A stretch of DNA of 64,000 bases from the NCBI GenBank assembly GCA_933822405.4, contig CAKOGP040000002.1:419851-483850 (forward strand), read 5' to 3'. Origin of the DNA: Cylindrotheca closterium (lineage: Eukaryota; Bacillariophyta; Bacillariophyceae; Bacillariales; Bacillariaceae). A program made the position numbers and the translations under genes. The notes under the pieces were generated by a model. The model worked only from the letters and a program-made list of their open reading frames with translations. It ran no database searches and was not told where the DNA came from. Of the stretch, positions 31,543-41,807 are shown piece after piece (the stretch's first letter is position 1; the number at the start of each line of letters is the position of its first letter).

Positions 31543-32097
31543 GTTGAGGTTTTTGTGTTTGTGTCGACTACCGGTATGGAATGGTTGATGCTTGATATTT
31601 ATCTGTCAATGGTTTTGAGCTGAGGCGTGGTCATCGCGCAGGTTATTGCGGAGATATGGTGAAAATAGACAGGATTTAGATTTTGGGAGTTTTCAGTCGG
31701 GTTCTCAACCGTCGGCTTTTGGAAAATTGAATCTGAAGGTGCTCCATAGTTTTGGTCGCGAGGATCGTGTCGGCTTTTCCATCGTGCACCTCTTCTCAGT
31801 GGAAACTTTTAACCTGTACCTATATCTACGTATCAATCTTCAACAACCGCTCCGTTTTCCTGCTCCAGGAGCTAAGTTTAGTCATTTAGAGGGCGCAAGC
31901 CAACTTCTACTTAGCGAAACGCACATTCTTCGTCGGAGTCAGATTATGGACAAAAATTATGTGTAAGAAGTCGGACAACATTCGTGTGTAGATCAGCCAA
32001 CAAGATTGATAAATTGAAAAGAGTTGAATGCAAGCTCTTCTCATAATCAACAAAACCAGAATTGAGTACTCACAAACAAACAAACAAACAATTCAAC
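31543..32097. other. Divergent intergenic region
   Basis: Promoters of the SET gene and the secreted protein. A CAAA/AACA repeat lies directly before the 32098 start. No ORF supported. Confidence 0.5.
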
Positions 32098-32640
32098 ATG
32101 CAAGTTCTTCTTTCACTCTTCGCTGGCATCATGGCCCTTAATGCAGTCAATGCTCAACCCTTGACACAGAACTGTGGTAGTGCACAGTGCAAGTTCGAGG
32201 AATCTGTCTCTTGTCGACAACTCATGACTGAGAATACCTTCACAGGAACCTGTTGCGCCTTGGACCCAACTCCAAGTGGAGGATGTACAGTTTCTGTCTC
32301 TGCTGGAATTTGCTACTACGAACCCCGTGCCCCATGTGAGGGATGCGCCCCAGGAGCTAATGGAAAGTTTTTGGGATCAGGAAACGCTGATGGATGCCCC
32401 GTGACACAATTCGATGCCCTTCTTTGGGACGAGGCGACTACGCAACCAACTGAACCTAAGGCTGATCTTGCCGAGACTTTCGAGCCTACTGCTACACCGG
32501 TCGCAGGCCCAACACCACCACCTACTGAAGCCTCCGATCCAATCGCCGCGAACGAGGAACCAGCAGCAAACATCTCTTCTGCATCAAGAATGGGAATGAC
32601 AGCCGTCGTTGTGGCATCATCTGTTGCCCTGCTGCTATAG
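32098..32640 (+). CDS. Secreted Cys-rich protein with C-terminal hydrophobic tail
   Basis: 180 residues; function not recognised. A clear signal peptide (MQVLLSLFAGIMALNAVNA) is followed by a Cys-rich region of ~95 residues with at least 11 Cys (NCGSAQCKF, CRQLM, TCCALD, GGCTV, CYYEPRAPCEGC). Next comes a Thr/Pro/Ala linker (~115-160), then a C-terminal hydrophobic stretch (MTAVVVASSVALLL) preceded by small Ser/Ala residues. The last part fits GPI-anchor attachment, so a cell-wall or surface protein is likely. The ATG at 32098 was chosen as the first ATG that begins the signal peptide. Confidence 0.75.
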   Translation: MQVLLSLFAGIMALNAVNAQPLTQNCGSAQCKFEESVSCRQLMTENTFTGTCCALDPTPSGGCTVSVSAGICYYEPRAPCEGCAPGANGKFLGSGNADGCPVTQFDALLWDEATTQPTEPKADLAETFEPTATPVAGPTPPPTEASDPIAANEEPAANISSASRMGMTAVVVASSVALLL

Positions 32641-34225
32641 GAAAGGTCACCTTTCTCAAATCTTCTCCCATTGAATGTTTTCCACCCTGTATTTAAGTTG
32701 TGATCCATTTAGACGTATAGATTACTTTTCTACTACTATTCTCTTGTTGCACTTGCGTCCACGTAGCTGGTTCATCTTTCTCGGCGTACTTGCTTACCTC
32801 GACTTCCAAAGAGGTGTCGTGGGGGGAACTTTTAAAAACTGGATTTAAATGGGTTCCGTGTTGGTCGATGAGATGCACATGGTTTCTCGCCAAAAAAAAC
32901 ATAAGTAGCAAACGGCTCTGTTCTCTACTGCACGATCTAACAACGGATGGATGCTTGGGATGGTAACCATGATGTACCCAAATTATCTGGGTAGGAATGG
33001 AAACAAGGTATCTTTCTTACAGCCCAAGATCAATGAATACAGCTGCATTAGTTCTTGTTTCTCGTTCTTCTTAAAACGCCAGGAACTTTTCCTTGCCGTG
33101 TTATTGTTTGATAAAAACATATAGATGGAAACAAATGGCGCAAAATTTAAAGCTGCCGCCAAGAACAATGGGGAAAGATCCCAGTAATTTGCCTCAGAAT
33201 TGCTGCGATTCCACCTCCCGTAATGGCAATCATATTTTGTCCAACCAAGCCACCAATTTCCTTGTCGTTTTCGACCGAATGTTGGAAACGTAGGCCATGG
33301 CGACTGGCAAGGTTCTACTCAAGAGCCCCTTGGCAAAGATTGTCGCAACAACAAAAACCAAAATGTGTGACGCGCCAGATACTTTCCAGTTGTCGCAATC
33401 CGCAATGACAGATCACCTTCCACATTTTAGGAGCACAGGGCGACGTCGGACAGCGTCCCAGCAATAGCAGAAATGATTGAAACACCCAACATTCCACACA
33501 TAGGCAGAAAGTAGTTCGCTTCCGAAAAGCCAAAAGGTTCTGTATTTTAAAAAAAGGTCTGGGTGATTCGCTGGTGTGGCCATGAATGGATAATTGGGAG
33601 TCCATACTGCTATGAAAGATGAGAATGACAAAATTAGAATTTGTTCGGCATGAAATCAACAACAAAAAATACAAATTTCAGAAACATACCGCATCTACAA
33701 TGGCAACAAATTTTAAAAACCAAAAGTGACCATTTCAAGACAATTTTTTCCGCAATCCTGCTTGTCTCTCATATGCGACAGGGAGAACTTGATTTTCTTC
33801 CTCAATGAGGAGCTTGCTTTTTTAATGCTTTTTATTCTCTTGTCCCTTGTCTGACACCAAAGAACTACCCGATTTCTTCTCTACCTGTTCCCCCCCGGCA
33901 GTTGGATCCTTAAATTCGTCGGATGGTTGTTCATCCATGATTGTATTACGATTGCGTTGCAACGGCAACAGAATAATATGGTTGAAATTTTTCGGGGACA
34001 TTTTGAGTGACATTTGTGACGGCGAACGTCACGAACATCACACAATCGATCGATTGATTGATTCGAAGCATCCCGGGCGGGACGCGCGACTAGTTCGAAT
34101 GCCACAATTCAATACGAAAAAATGAAGTACAGTGCAGGTACGAATACCTAGCACCAAAAGCTCGAGGTGTCATTCGTAGTAGTAGTAAACCATTCGTATT
34201 CGCATTTATTCATACTGTATTTCGA
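32641..34225. other. Long intergenic region with possible coding relic
   Basis: Nearly 1.6 kb with no intact gene. On the minus strand, about 33490-33200, pieces in shifting frames read like membrane protein: GMLGVSIISAIAGTLS, then EGDLSLRIATTGKY and GLVGQNMIAITGGGIAAIL. They are broken by a TAA. A decayed sodium/solute-type transporter is possible but weak. A 38-codon minus ORF (33822-33938) is hydrophilic and unsupported. Confidence 0.3.
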
Positions 34226-35536
34226 CTATAGGGACTTCCTTGATTTCTTGTTCTTCTTTTTCTTGCTGGAACTTGTGGGAGTTGTTGTTGCAGCCTTTAC
34301 TAGTTCTTTCTTGCCGGCTGCATCACCACTACCTTCAGAATTTCTACGCTTTTTTTGCTTCTTCTTACTGACAGATGAGGCATTGCTCCCAACAGACCCG
34401 ATGGAATCCTTCCGTTTAGATTTGCTGCTGGAGCTTCCCGCTGATCCCACTGATCCGATGGACTCTTTTCGCTTAGATTTCTTGGTTGCCGACGATGATG
34501 AGTTTGCTGAGTTTGCAGACCCGACACTTGAAACAGAATTCGATCGCTTCTTTTCTTTCTTCTTCTTGTCGCTCTTTGGAGTTGAAAGCTCTGCTGGTTC
34601 TTCTGAATTCTCCTTATCTGTTTGTGCGGCCAAGCTTCCTTCGTATCCAGGAAAGTCGTAATCAATACCCAAGTCTTGCAACTTCTTTCGCTTCTTCATT
34701 TCACGTTGGACCAATCGAGCAGTGATCTCCTTCATCTTACTAGCATTGCCCAAGTTTTCACGTCGGCGCTTTCGTTCGACCTGCAAATCATTCTTACGTT
34801 GGGCAATGAGGCGGTCAGTATCGAAAAAAAGCCCATCGTCTGGTTTGTCAATCAAATGGCAGACCAATCGCTTCTTTCCCAAAAAGTATCCCTGCAATGT
34901 TTCTGCCACAATCTTGGCCGTTTCGGGATCGGAGAATTGAACAAACCCATATCCACGCGAGTGACCCGTCTGGAGGGAGCGGCTGATGCGGCTGTGAATC
35001 ACATTTCCAAATTGAGACAGAAAGGTACGCAAATCACGTTCTTCCAGCTCAACGGGCAAATGTCCAACATAAAGCACAGTGGGTTTCTCATATTTCTTGA
35101 CAATCTTTTTTTCACCATCTTCGTCTTCGTCATCCGAGACGCCATCCTCCATTTTCAAACCTGATGACTTGTCGGCATGCTTTTGAGCCTTTTTGGAACG
35201 CTTTCGGTCGGCTTTGGATTGTCTTCCGCCGCTACTTTTGGACAAGGCTTCCTCTTCTTCATCACTGCTATCCCATTCAGGACCTAATATGATAGGAAAA
35301 AGCAAAAGATGAGATAATGCCAAAACATGATACCTTTAAGAGTAGTATGATAAAACATGCAGCCGGTAGTATGCCAAAGGAAGGGTCCAACGACTGCTCT
35401 ACCAAAACTGGAAGCCGATCCCAGATTATACCGCATCCACACCATTCCATTATCTTCTGATGGTTTTACGATCACAATCCTCACCTTTCAAGGCCGACAT
35501 TTTGGCTTGTAGATTTCGATGAAGTGTTTTCGACAT
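34226..35536 (-). CDS. NIFK/Nop15-like nucleolar RRM protein
   Basis: Ribosome-biogenesis factor of the MKI67-FHA-interacting (NIFK)/yeast Nop15 family. Two exons: 35536-35485 (MSKTLHRNLQAKMSALK) and 35283-34226. The 201-nt GTGAGG...TTAG intron is long for this window. Joined length is 369 residues. One RRM spans about 88-165: VLYVGHLPVELEERDLRTFLSQFG, then RGYGFVQF (RNP1) and CHLIDKPDDGLF. A basic helix follows with the conserved IDYDFPGY. The C-terminal ~130 residues are Lys/Ser-rich with SIGSVGSxxSS repeats, typical of a nucleolar tail. Exon 1 is placed by the frame-correct join to GPEWDSSDEEEE. Confidence 0.87.
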
Positions 35537-35906
35537 GGTTGTTCGTCTTTTTCTCAATCAATTTTCTGCTTTTGACAATTCTCTTTTCAGCGTTATCAAG
35601 TGAAACTAGCTGGTGCAATACGGATCAATGGATTTCAGTACAGTAGTATTGCTTCCTTCACCGATGTCTTTTTTTTCTGTTTGCAGAAGTGCAACAAGGA
35701 ACAAAATGAAAAGGTGACAGCTTTGGGTGGAGAGAGACTCTCGCCATCGACAGACAGACCTTTCGCAATCTATTGTCCGTCCTCCCATCCGATGCATTAG
35801 ACGTATTCATCACAAAAAACAACGCAACAACAAAGAAACACAAGTTGTTTCATTGATATCATCGTCAGTTCCTCTCCTTTTTAAGCAACACCACCACGCT
35901 GAAATA
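35537..35906. other. Divergent promoter region
   Basis: Between NIFK-like (minus) and COQ9 (plus). Has TACAGTA at 35639. The open frame upstream of 35907 is continuous with COQ9 but lacks similarity, so it is treated as 5' UTR. Confidence 0.5.
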
Positions 35907-36821
35907 ATGATAGCATCACACCACTGTCGAAGACTGGTATCCAGAAATGGATCTGCAATGCTGAGGACGCGTTCCTCAACCTACAAATCATCGTCACCAT
36001 CATCGACTGTTATTATTCATGATCGATTCTTTGCTACCATTGCTGACACTGCCGCGAGCGATGCAGCAGCAGCAGCTCCCGAAAAAATGAGCGGAATGAG
36101 TGATCAAAAGCGACGATTGGCACAAGCTGCTCTTCAACAAATCCCTAAATATGGTTGGACCCAAGATGCTTTGACGTCAGCTGTCATGGAAGATCCACAG
36201 ATGTCTGTGTCCATGACAGGGTTGTGGACGCCCATTGAGTTGGTGAATTGGCTCATGGACGATTGGAACTCCCAGTTACAAGAGAAACAAATACATGATA
36301 GCCAAAGAATGTCTGCCTTTGATGCCATTCAGTGGCGATTGCAACAAGTGATTCCATTGGTGAAGGCAAGTCGATGGCACGAAGGCATGGCATTGGGCCT
36401 TTCCACACCGGTGACGACACGATCACAATTACACGACTTTGTGGAACTGGCAGCACCCAAAGATGCGACGATGGCCTACAAGACTGGATTGGGAAGTATA
36501 TTTTTGTCCACAGAACTATTCATGTTGACTGACTCGTCAGAAGATTTTGAAGCAACATGGGAATTTTTAAGAAATCGATTGACCGAATTGGATAACGGGA
36601 AAATGGTTCACTTTGTAGATATGAATCAAATCATGAGTACCATTAGCACTGGCGCTGGAAATCTTAGCAGCAGTGGTAGTGGAACCAATGTCCCGATCGC
36701 AGCGGCATCGGCCATTGCATCGTCCCTATTGGAGGGTGCGGCTAGTCTGCTTCGACCCCCAACACGTTCTAGCACAAGTCACAGGAGTGGGACAAAAGCG
36801 AGCGACTACAAACCAAAATAG
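35907..36821 (+). CDS. COQ9: COQ9 ubiquinone biosynthesis protein
   Basis: COQ9 is a lipid-binding partner of the COQ7 hydroxylase in mitochondrial coenzyme Q synthesis. The 304-residue ORF starts with an Arg/Ser-rich, acid-free presequence (MIASHHCRRLVSRNGSAML...). The TetR-like fold follows: RRLAQAALQQIPKYGWTQDALTSAVM (~residues 72-97), then LVNWLMDDWNSQL, IQWRLQQVIPLVKASRWHEGMAL and the C-terminal TELFMLTDSSEDFEATWEFLRNRL that forms the lipid-binding helix region. Start chosen at the first ATG giving a mitochondrial presequence. Length and order match the family. Convergent with the Sld3-like gene, 191 bp apart. Confidence 0.9.
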   Translation: MIASHHCRRLVSRNGSAMLRTRSSTYKSSSPSSTVIIHDRFFATIADTAASDAAAAAPEKMSGMSDQKRRLAQAALQQIPKYGWTQDALTSAVMEDPQMSVSMTGLWTPIELVNWLMDDWNSQLQEKQIHDSQRMSAFDAIQWRLQQVIPLVKASRWHEGMALGLSTPVTTRSQLHDFVELAAPKDATMAYKTGLGSIFLSTELFMLTDSSEDFEATWEFLRNRLTELDNGKMVHFVDMNQIMSTISTGAGNLSSSGSGTNVPIAAASAIASSLLEGAASLLRPPTRSSTSHRSGTKASDYKPK

Positions 36822-36997
36822 AGACTACAACACTACTTACATATACGCTGTATACTTGCTTTGGTTGCTTGCTCTGTCCTTGTTTGGTCTATTGTGTTGT
36901 TCTAAGTTTATTTCTCAATACTACCTAAGTTGAAGGTTTCTCGAATGATTCTTCTTCTATGAATTGTTGGGTTGAAAGCTAGATAGCTCGCTCGCTC

Positions 36998-37017
36998 GCT
37001 AGCTACTAGTAGCTAGC
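36998..37017. repeat. Perfect 20-bp palindrome at a gene end
   Basis: GCTAGCTACTAGTAGCTAGC reads the same on both strands and covers the stop codon of the minus gene at 37013, between convergent genes. It is flanked by CTCG repeats. It could form a hairpin in either transcript. Confidence 0.8.
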
Positions 37018-39538
37018 TAGATCTTTCTAATGATTTGCGTCGCATAAAGGCCATGGCCTGGGTCAGAACAGCGTTGGTAGCCATTCGTCGGTCTTTCATT
37101 TCATCTTTGTCGGTTTTCTTTTCTTGTTGTTGTGGTTGTTTGCTCCTACCGCCGCCCAAACTGTACACCCGGCGTGGTTTCTTGGCTTCTGGTGGTTTGG
37201 TAAAGAGTTGCAATGGTTCCACAATGACATCACTTCCTCCTTGCGAGGGAGACGAGGGTGTCTCCCAATCAATCGAATCAAAACCACCAATGCTAGCAAC
37301 CTTATTGACTTCTTCCACTTCTTCCTCTTGTTCGGGTGTTTCAGCAACTACACCAGTGGTGGTTGGATGTTGCGGAGTTTCGGCCACTGTTTCTGGTTGT
37401 CGTTGAGGAGTTTCTGCAACGACACTTTCGTTGCATCTTTCGAGGAGCTTGGCAGGAGCACTGGTGTCGGGAGTTTCGGCTACCACTGCATTATTCGTAT
37501 AACACCGTCGACGCACCGGAGTGGCATAGGCAGCCTTCTTTGGTGCAGGAAAGGTGGAGGAATCCGGTGTTTCGGCCACTTTTTGACAATGATAGCGTTG
37601 GGGTGTCAAAAAGGGAGCATTTGGTGGACGCTTGTTTCCATGATTTCGTTCGTTTTCGCGACCGTCAGCTTCCAGATATGGTTTGCGGACAGGTGTCGTC
37701 GTTGTTGAGAGTAGTGAATCAGATCGACGTTTGCGGGTGGGTGTCTTTAGCACAGCAGCAGCAGCAATCGTGCTTTCGCTCGTTGACGATCTGTTGGTTG
37801 GGATTGGAGACAAAGGAAAGAGCCCTTGAGATCGCGATCGTTTTGTTTTGACATTGTCTTCCTCCTTTGCTCGGGATAGCTTGCAATCAGGAGATTGGAC
37901 GTTGGTTGTTTGCAGCAATTGAACCGGCAATGGAAATTCTGCTGCATCTCTTCGAATAGATTTGACAGGATCTATCGGCTTTATCTTCTTTGGACGACGA
38001 TCCTCCTTTTTGGCTGTAGTCACAGGTGCTGGTTTTCGGGATGCTTTGTTGGCCGTGGTGGTGGCGGATGGAGTCATGCTGGCCTTGGTCTTCTTCTTGG
38101 AGGAAGTGGTGCTGCTTAGAGATAGCTTGGGTGTCTTGTTCACAGATCCCTGCTTGGCCGATTTGTTCTTTCCAAGATGTGGAGTCACCAATTCGGAAGA
38201 GGATTTTCGGGAGAGAAACCGATTGTTCTTGCCAGTACTACTAGCACTGGCTAGGGCAATGGATGATTTGTTTCTTACTGGTGAAAGGTGTTCCAGCACC
38301 TTGGACATACTACTTTGCGCAGCCCGAGATCGATGGTAAAAGTGACCAGCACCGGTTTGAAATCGATTCTTCTTTTGCAACAATTTAGGTCGACCAACCG
38401 GCTCTTCCTTTTTCTCTTCCTCTTGTTTTGGTTTCAAGGTTTTCTTTTTTTTCTTTTTCTTTTTGGTGGTGGTCAAAATATTAATCGATGGGAATGGATC
38501 CTCGGTTTCCACAAGTTCGAGGTAAGGATTGGATCGCTCCAAATCGTCATAGACATGAGTGACCACTTGAGGAAGCACTTTCCAAATTCTTGGCGAAAGG
38601 CACTTGGATGTCAAAAAGGCAGTCATGCTTTCGTTCCCGGGAAGAAAAAAGGCAGCTTGCGATACAATGGTGGCAATGTGATTCAAAAGTTGCAACTCCT
38701 TGTCTTGGGGTGTGGCGGTTTGCATGCGGTTGACAAGAGCAGGTGTTTGTTCCATGACCTTTTGGTATTTGGCAAGTTGCTTGATTCGAAATTTGGAAGC
38801 CGAGAATTTGGACAAGGATGATTTTGGTTCCTTCCCACCGTGCTTGGACTGTTTCAGTTTCTTCTTGACTGCCTTATTTTGGTTGCCAGGTCGGTTCATT
38901 CTTTTCCATTTTCGCTTTATCTTTTCCTCCTTCTTTTGAGCCTCTTGTCGAGCATATTGCAAGACTAGCAATCGTGGGTATAGCTCTTGGACCAATCGCT
39001 CTCCGTGTTGGATCCACAGCTCCAGTAGCAAAACTACGTGCCATTCGATTTGTCGCAGCATGCTGGACTGAGAGGATGAGAACGATGATATGGTGGACAG
39101 CTCCTCGTCTTTGGACTCTTGCGTATCTGTAATGGTTCCGTCATTTTCAAGTTGCTGTGGTACATCCGCTAGTTTCGGTCTAATAATGGTCCATGGTTTG
39201 GAAATCTGTCGATCCATAATTTCTTCTTGTTCGCAGAGCAACCGATGCAACAGAGTACCCAATTGACTTCCATTCAAAGCTTGGGTTTTGCTCTTGTTGA
39301 CAATCCACTGGCGAGACACTTCCAATGCATCGTCGTTGGATGGAGTTTCATCCTTTGGTTGCTTCTCGGCAGACATTTCATTTTCTGGAGTTAATGCCGG
39401 CACTGATGGAGGAGGAGCTGTGGTGATGTAGGACTGCCTCCAGGTGTTCCATTCACCGTCCGGCTTTACTATTGGTGACAAAGGCATTGAGGTTGCATCC
39501 TTTGTCTGAGGCTGCTTTCCTGGATCTGGACTTGTCAT
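37013..39538 (-). CDS. Sld3/treslin-like replication protein (tentative)
   Basis: An 841-residue intronless ORF. Residues ~95-365 are helical and conserved-looking: LRQIEWHVVLLLELWIQHG, LYPRLLVLQYARQEA, then a basic stretch, and LPGNESMTAFLTSKCLSPRIWKVLPQVV. The first segment resembles the Sld3/treslin domain consensus (LxxRELQLQIILLLEL), the Cdc45-loading part of these origin-firing factors. The C-terminal half is basic and disordered. It has many Ser/Thr-Pro sites, including five VAETP motifs within ~95 residues (about 37330-37590), as expected of a CDK-regulated protein. The family assignment rests on motif memory only. A different S/T-P-rich nuclear protein is possible. Confidence 0.5.
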   Translation of the reverse strand: MTSPDPGKQPQTKDATSMPLSPIVKPDGEWNTWRQSYITTAPPPSVPALTPENEMSAEKQPKDETPSNDDALEVSRQWIVNKSKTQALNGSQLGTLLHRLLCEQEEIMDRQISKPWTIIRPKLADVPQQLENDGTITDTQESKDEELSTISSFSSSQSSMLRQIEWHVVLLLELWIQHGERLVQELYPRLLVLQYARQEAQKKEEKIKRKWKRMNRPGNQNKAVKKKLKQSKHGGKEPKSSLSKFSASKFRIKQLAKYQKVMEQTPALVNRMQTATPQDKELQLLNHIATIVSQAAFFLPGNESMTAFLTSKCLSPRIWKVLPQVVTHVYDDLERSNPYLELVETEDPFPSINILTTTKKKKKKKKTLKPKQEEEKKEEPVGRPKLLQKKNRFQTGAGHFYHRSRAAQSSMSKVLEHLSPVRNKSSIALASASSTGKNNRFLSRKSSSELVTPHLGKNKSAKQGSVNKTPKLSLSSTTSSKKKTKASMTPSATTTANKASRKPAPVTTAKKEDRRPKKIKPIDPVKSIRRDAAEFPLPVQLLQTTNVQSPDCKLSRAKEEDNVKTKRSRSQGLFPLSPIPTNRSSTSESTIAAAAVLKTPTRKRRSDSLLSTTTTPVRKPYLEADGRENERNHGNKRPPNAPFLTPQRYHCQKVAETPDSSTFPAPKKAAYATPVRRRCYTNNAVVAETPDTSAPAKLLERCNESVVAETPQRQPETVAETPQHPTTTGVVAETPEQEEEVEEVNKVASIGGFDSIDWETPSSPSQGGSDVIVEPLQLFTKPPEAKKPRRVYSLGGGRSKQPQQQEKKTDKDEMKDRRMATNAVLTQAMAFMRRKSLERSS

Positions 39539-40072
39539 TTGCCTCGATTTGTGGCTTGTACGTACTGTATTGCTGTGTGGCTTGCCTTTTGATTGTTAGA
39601 TTCAATCAATCAACGGTGTCTGCTTTCAATGCCTTTCTCGAAGCGACGTAAAGTGTGAAAGATTGCCCTTCCGGTGGTTTTCAAGTCTAATAATATGGCT
39701 AATAGTTTGTTGTGATGGTGTTACGTTGCAAACGATCAGCAAGCTTCTGTTCAAGACGATCGATCTTTCCTTGGTTGTCCTTGGGAGTGTTGGTGCGGAC
39801 AACCGTGAGATGACTTCGCGCCATTTTTTGAATCTCAATGTCGGAATCATCGAACAGTACAGTAAGTGTCCGCGAAGTCCGAGTGACGTCAGCAAAACGT
39901 GTTGAGCTACGAGGTGATGATGACGATGATTTGATTCATTCTTCTTGTGCCGATACGAAGATGATATTCAGGACAAACACAAACAACTGGCAGTTACTAA
40001 ACTGATATATCAGGAATTGAATGCTCCAACCGAATATTTCCTGTGCCTTGAATTGACATTCCACAACACGAT
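39539..40072. other. Divergent promoter region with CRE palindrome
   Basis: Holds TACTGTA at 39563, TACAGTA at 39858 and a TGACGTCA at 39884-39891, about 180 bp before the glutaredoxin ATG. A minus-strand 41-codon ORF (39824-39699, starting MARSHLTVV) has coding-like composition and an open frame upstream. It could be the last exon of a small gene, but is not called. Confidence 0.4.
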
Positions 40073-40840
40073 ATGCAACAAATGATGATATTCACAATCG
40101 TGTCCATCATGGTTCTGGTGATAGTATCACCAACCGCCACTCTTGCATTTCACACGCAACGAACCATCCTCTCTAGCAGCAGCAGCAGAAGTTCCTCGTG
40201 CTATAATGACGATGCACTAACGGCGACAAGTGCATTGTATTCCAATCCACCATCAGCCGCCAAGGAAGAAAACGTAGAAGAGACTCCTTCCTCCTCTTCC
40301 AGCAGCAATCAAAATGATGACAATGGTGATTTGTTTCTGTCGCAATTGGCTTCCAATCTCAATCAAAAGGTCGAGGAGGCCCATCCATCCATCAAGGAAC
40401 AAAAAGAAATAAACATGGACGAATTAGACATGAAAGCCAAAATGAAGCAATGGGCTGGAAACTACGACCAACCAGCCATGCAAGCCAAACTGCAGGATCG
40501 GATTGCCAACAATCCCGTGTTTCTGTTGATGTATGGCACTTGTTCGTATTGTGCCAAGGTCATCGATGCCTTGAAGGAATATTGTACTGCTTCTAGTAAT
40601 GGTAGTAGTATTGAAAGACGGAACATGTTGATTGTCGACTTGGATGCCTTGGGTATGGAAAAGTATGCCCTCCGCACTGAAGTCATGGAATTGTTTCCAG
40701 GTCACAATACGATTCCCGCCCTATGGGTGGGCGGTCAATTCATTGGTGGATATGAAGAACTGCAAGCCTTGCAAAATCAAGATGGCAAGGATCAATTCAA
40801 GATCTTGTTGGAAGAAGCCATGAAAAAGTCTGCACAATGA
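40073..40840 (+). CDS. Glutaredoxin, plastid-type presequence
   Basis: A thiol-disulfide oxidoreductase using glutathione. 255 residues. Residues 1-26 are a signal peptide ending TLAFHTQ, with Phe after Ala as in diatom plastid preproteins. A Ser/Asn-rich transit-like region and a helical linker (~95-150) follow. The glutaredoxin domain is ~155-250: NNPVFLLMYGTCSYCAKV with a CSYC dithiol site, the cis-Pro TIPALWV and GGYEELQAL in place of GGxDDL. It is unusual in having a long N-terminal extension and in the altered active site (CPYC is typical). Plastid location is inferred. Confidence 0.85.
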   Translation: MQQMMIFTIVSIMVLVIVSPTATLAFHTQRTILSSSSSRSSSCYNDDALTATSALYSNPPSAAKEENVEETPSSSSSSNQNDDNGDLFLSQLASNLNQKVEEAHPSIKEQKEINMDELDMKAKMKQWAGNYDQPAMQAKLQDRIANNPVFLLMYGTCSYCAKVIDALKEYCTASSNGSSIERRNMLIVDLDALGMEKYALRTEVMELFPGHNTIPALWVGGQFIGGYEELQALQNQDGKDQFKILLEEAMKKSAQ

Positions 40841-41181
40841 TCAGATCAATGAAGCAATGAACAAAGTAGGACTACAAACAGCGATACAACAACATATAGA
40901 AAAAGAATCAATCATCCATCTATTGTTTTCGGTGCAACGCAAGCCTTCTGCTGCAACAATTTCATTTTCGTGGATGCCTCATCTGCGGGTTCAAATGCGC
41001 ATCCAAATTATGCCAGCAAAATGAGCGGTATGAATGAGATTGGCACGTCTGCAGAACAACATCATTTGGCACACGCACACCTCCAAATGCATTACGCAAA
41101 CTTTTCCCAAAATGATAGACCATGATCAACAACTACTACCACCACAAAAGCTACAATTGCTCAGTAAAGCAAGATTACAGA
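40841..41181. other. Intergenic, nothing recognised
   Basis: About 340 bp after the glutaredoxin gene. It may include the lost 5' part of the macro-domain pseudogene. No ORF supported. Confidence 0.4.
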
Positions 41182-41807
41182 ATGGAAATACATCTCCTTG
41201 CTGCTGGAGGCTCGATTCTCGACTACCAAGGCGATTGCATGGTGAATGCGTCCAACGCTGGAGGAATTACCCTCTACCGGTAGACGAAATCAAATGGTCA
41301 ATCGCAAGGCAGGCTTTCAAATGAAGGAGGCTCGAAGAAAATTCCAGAATGGAATTCCCACGGGAAGCGCCTAATCGACTCCCAGCTTCCACCATCATGA
41401 TTCACATGTCCAATGGGCCATTCCTGCCACCGGGCCAGTCTTTCGAGAAAATGCAATCTCCAAGTCGTCCTCATTATCATTGGACGAGAAATATCAGCAA
41501 TTGCAGAGTTGGGGAGGCATCCAATCTTGGTTGCAAAGACATTGGCTTTTGTCTCTTATCGTGTGGAGTCTTTCGAGGTTCCGAACCTTTGGGAAATCTA
41601 ATCGAACTGGCATTGGACGTGATTGTTCACTACTGCTTCAAAGAAGATTCTTCTTTGGAACACTGGATCCAAAAGGTTGTCTTTGTAGCATACACACAAG
41701 AAGAGCAAGAGGTGCGAAAACGACAAGTCAAAGAATCGGAACACGTTTCCAGAAGACGAAGAAAGCATGTGTCTAATCCAAGTACATATGTGCATGGAAA
41801 TATATAG
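41182..41807 (+). pseudogene. Macro-domain (ADP-ribose-binding) pseudogene
   Basis: Pieces of a macro domain in order but in different frames: LDYQGDCMVNASNAGGIT (41218 on), QMVNRKAGFQMKEARRK, NGIPTGSA then TAA, STPSFHHHDSHVQWAI, and LLSCGVFRGSEPLGNLIELALDVI...VVFVAYTQEEQEV (to about 41720). These correspond to the ADP-ribose-binding loop GDxxxxxVNAAN, the middle strands and the SxGxFxGxxP phosphate loop. Stops and frameshifts near 41280, 41372 and about 41500-41550 break it. Such proteins remove or bind ADP-ribose; this one cannot be made whole. No intact copy is in the window. Confidence 0.75.

Noticed and set aside
37124..37708. 194-codon plus ORF opposite the Sld3-like gene
   Set aside because: Shadow frame of the minus gene, which has the coherent S/T-P repeat pattern.
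39699..39824. 41-codon minus ORF with coding-like composition
   Set aside because: Might be a terminal exon, but no upstream exon with a clear join was found.
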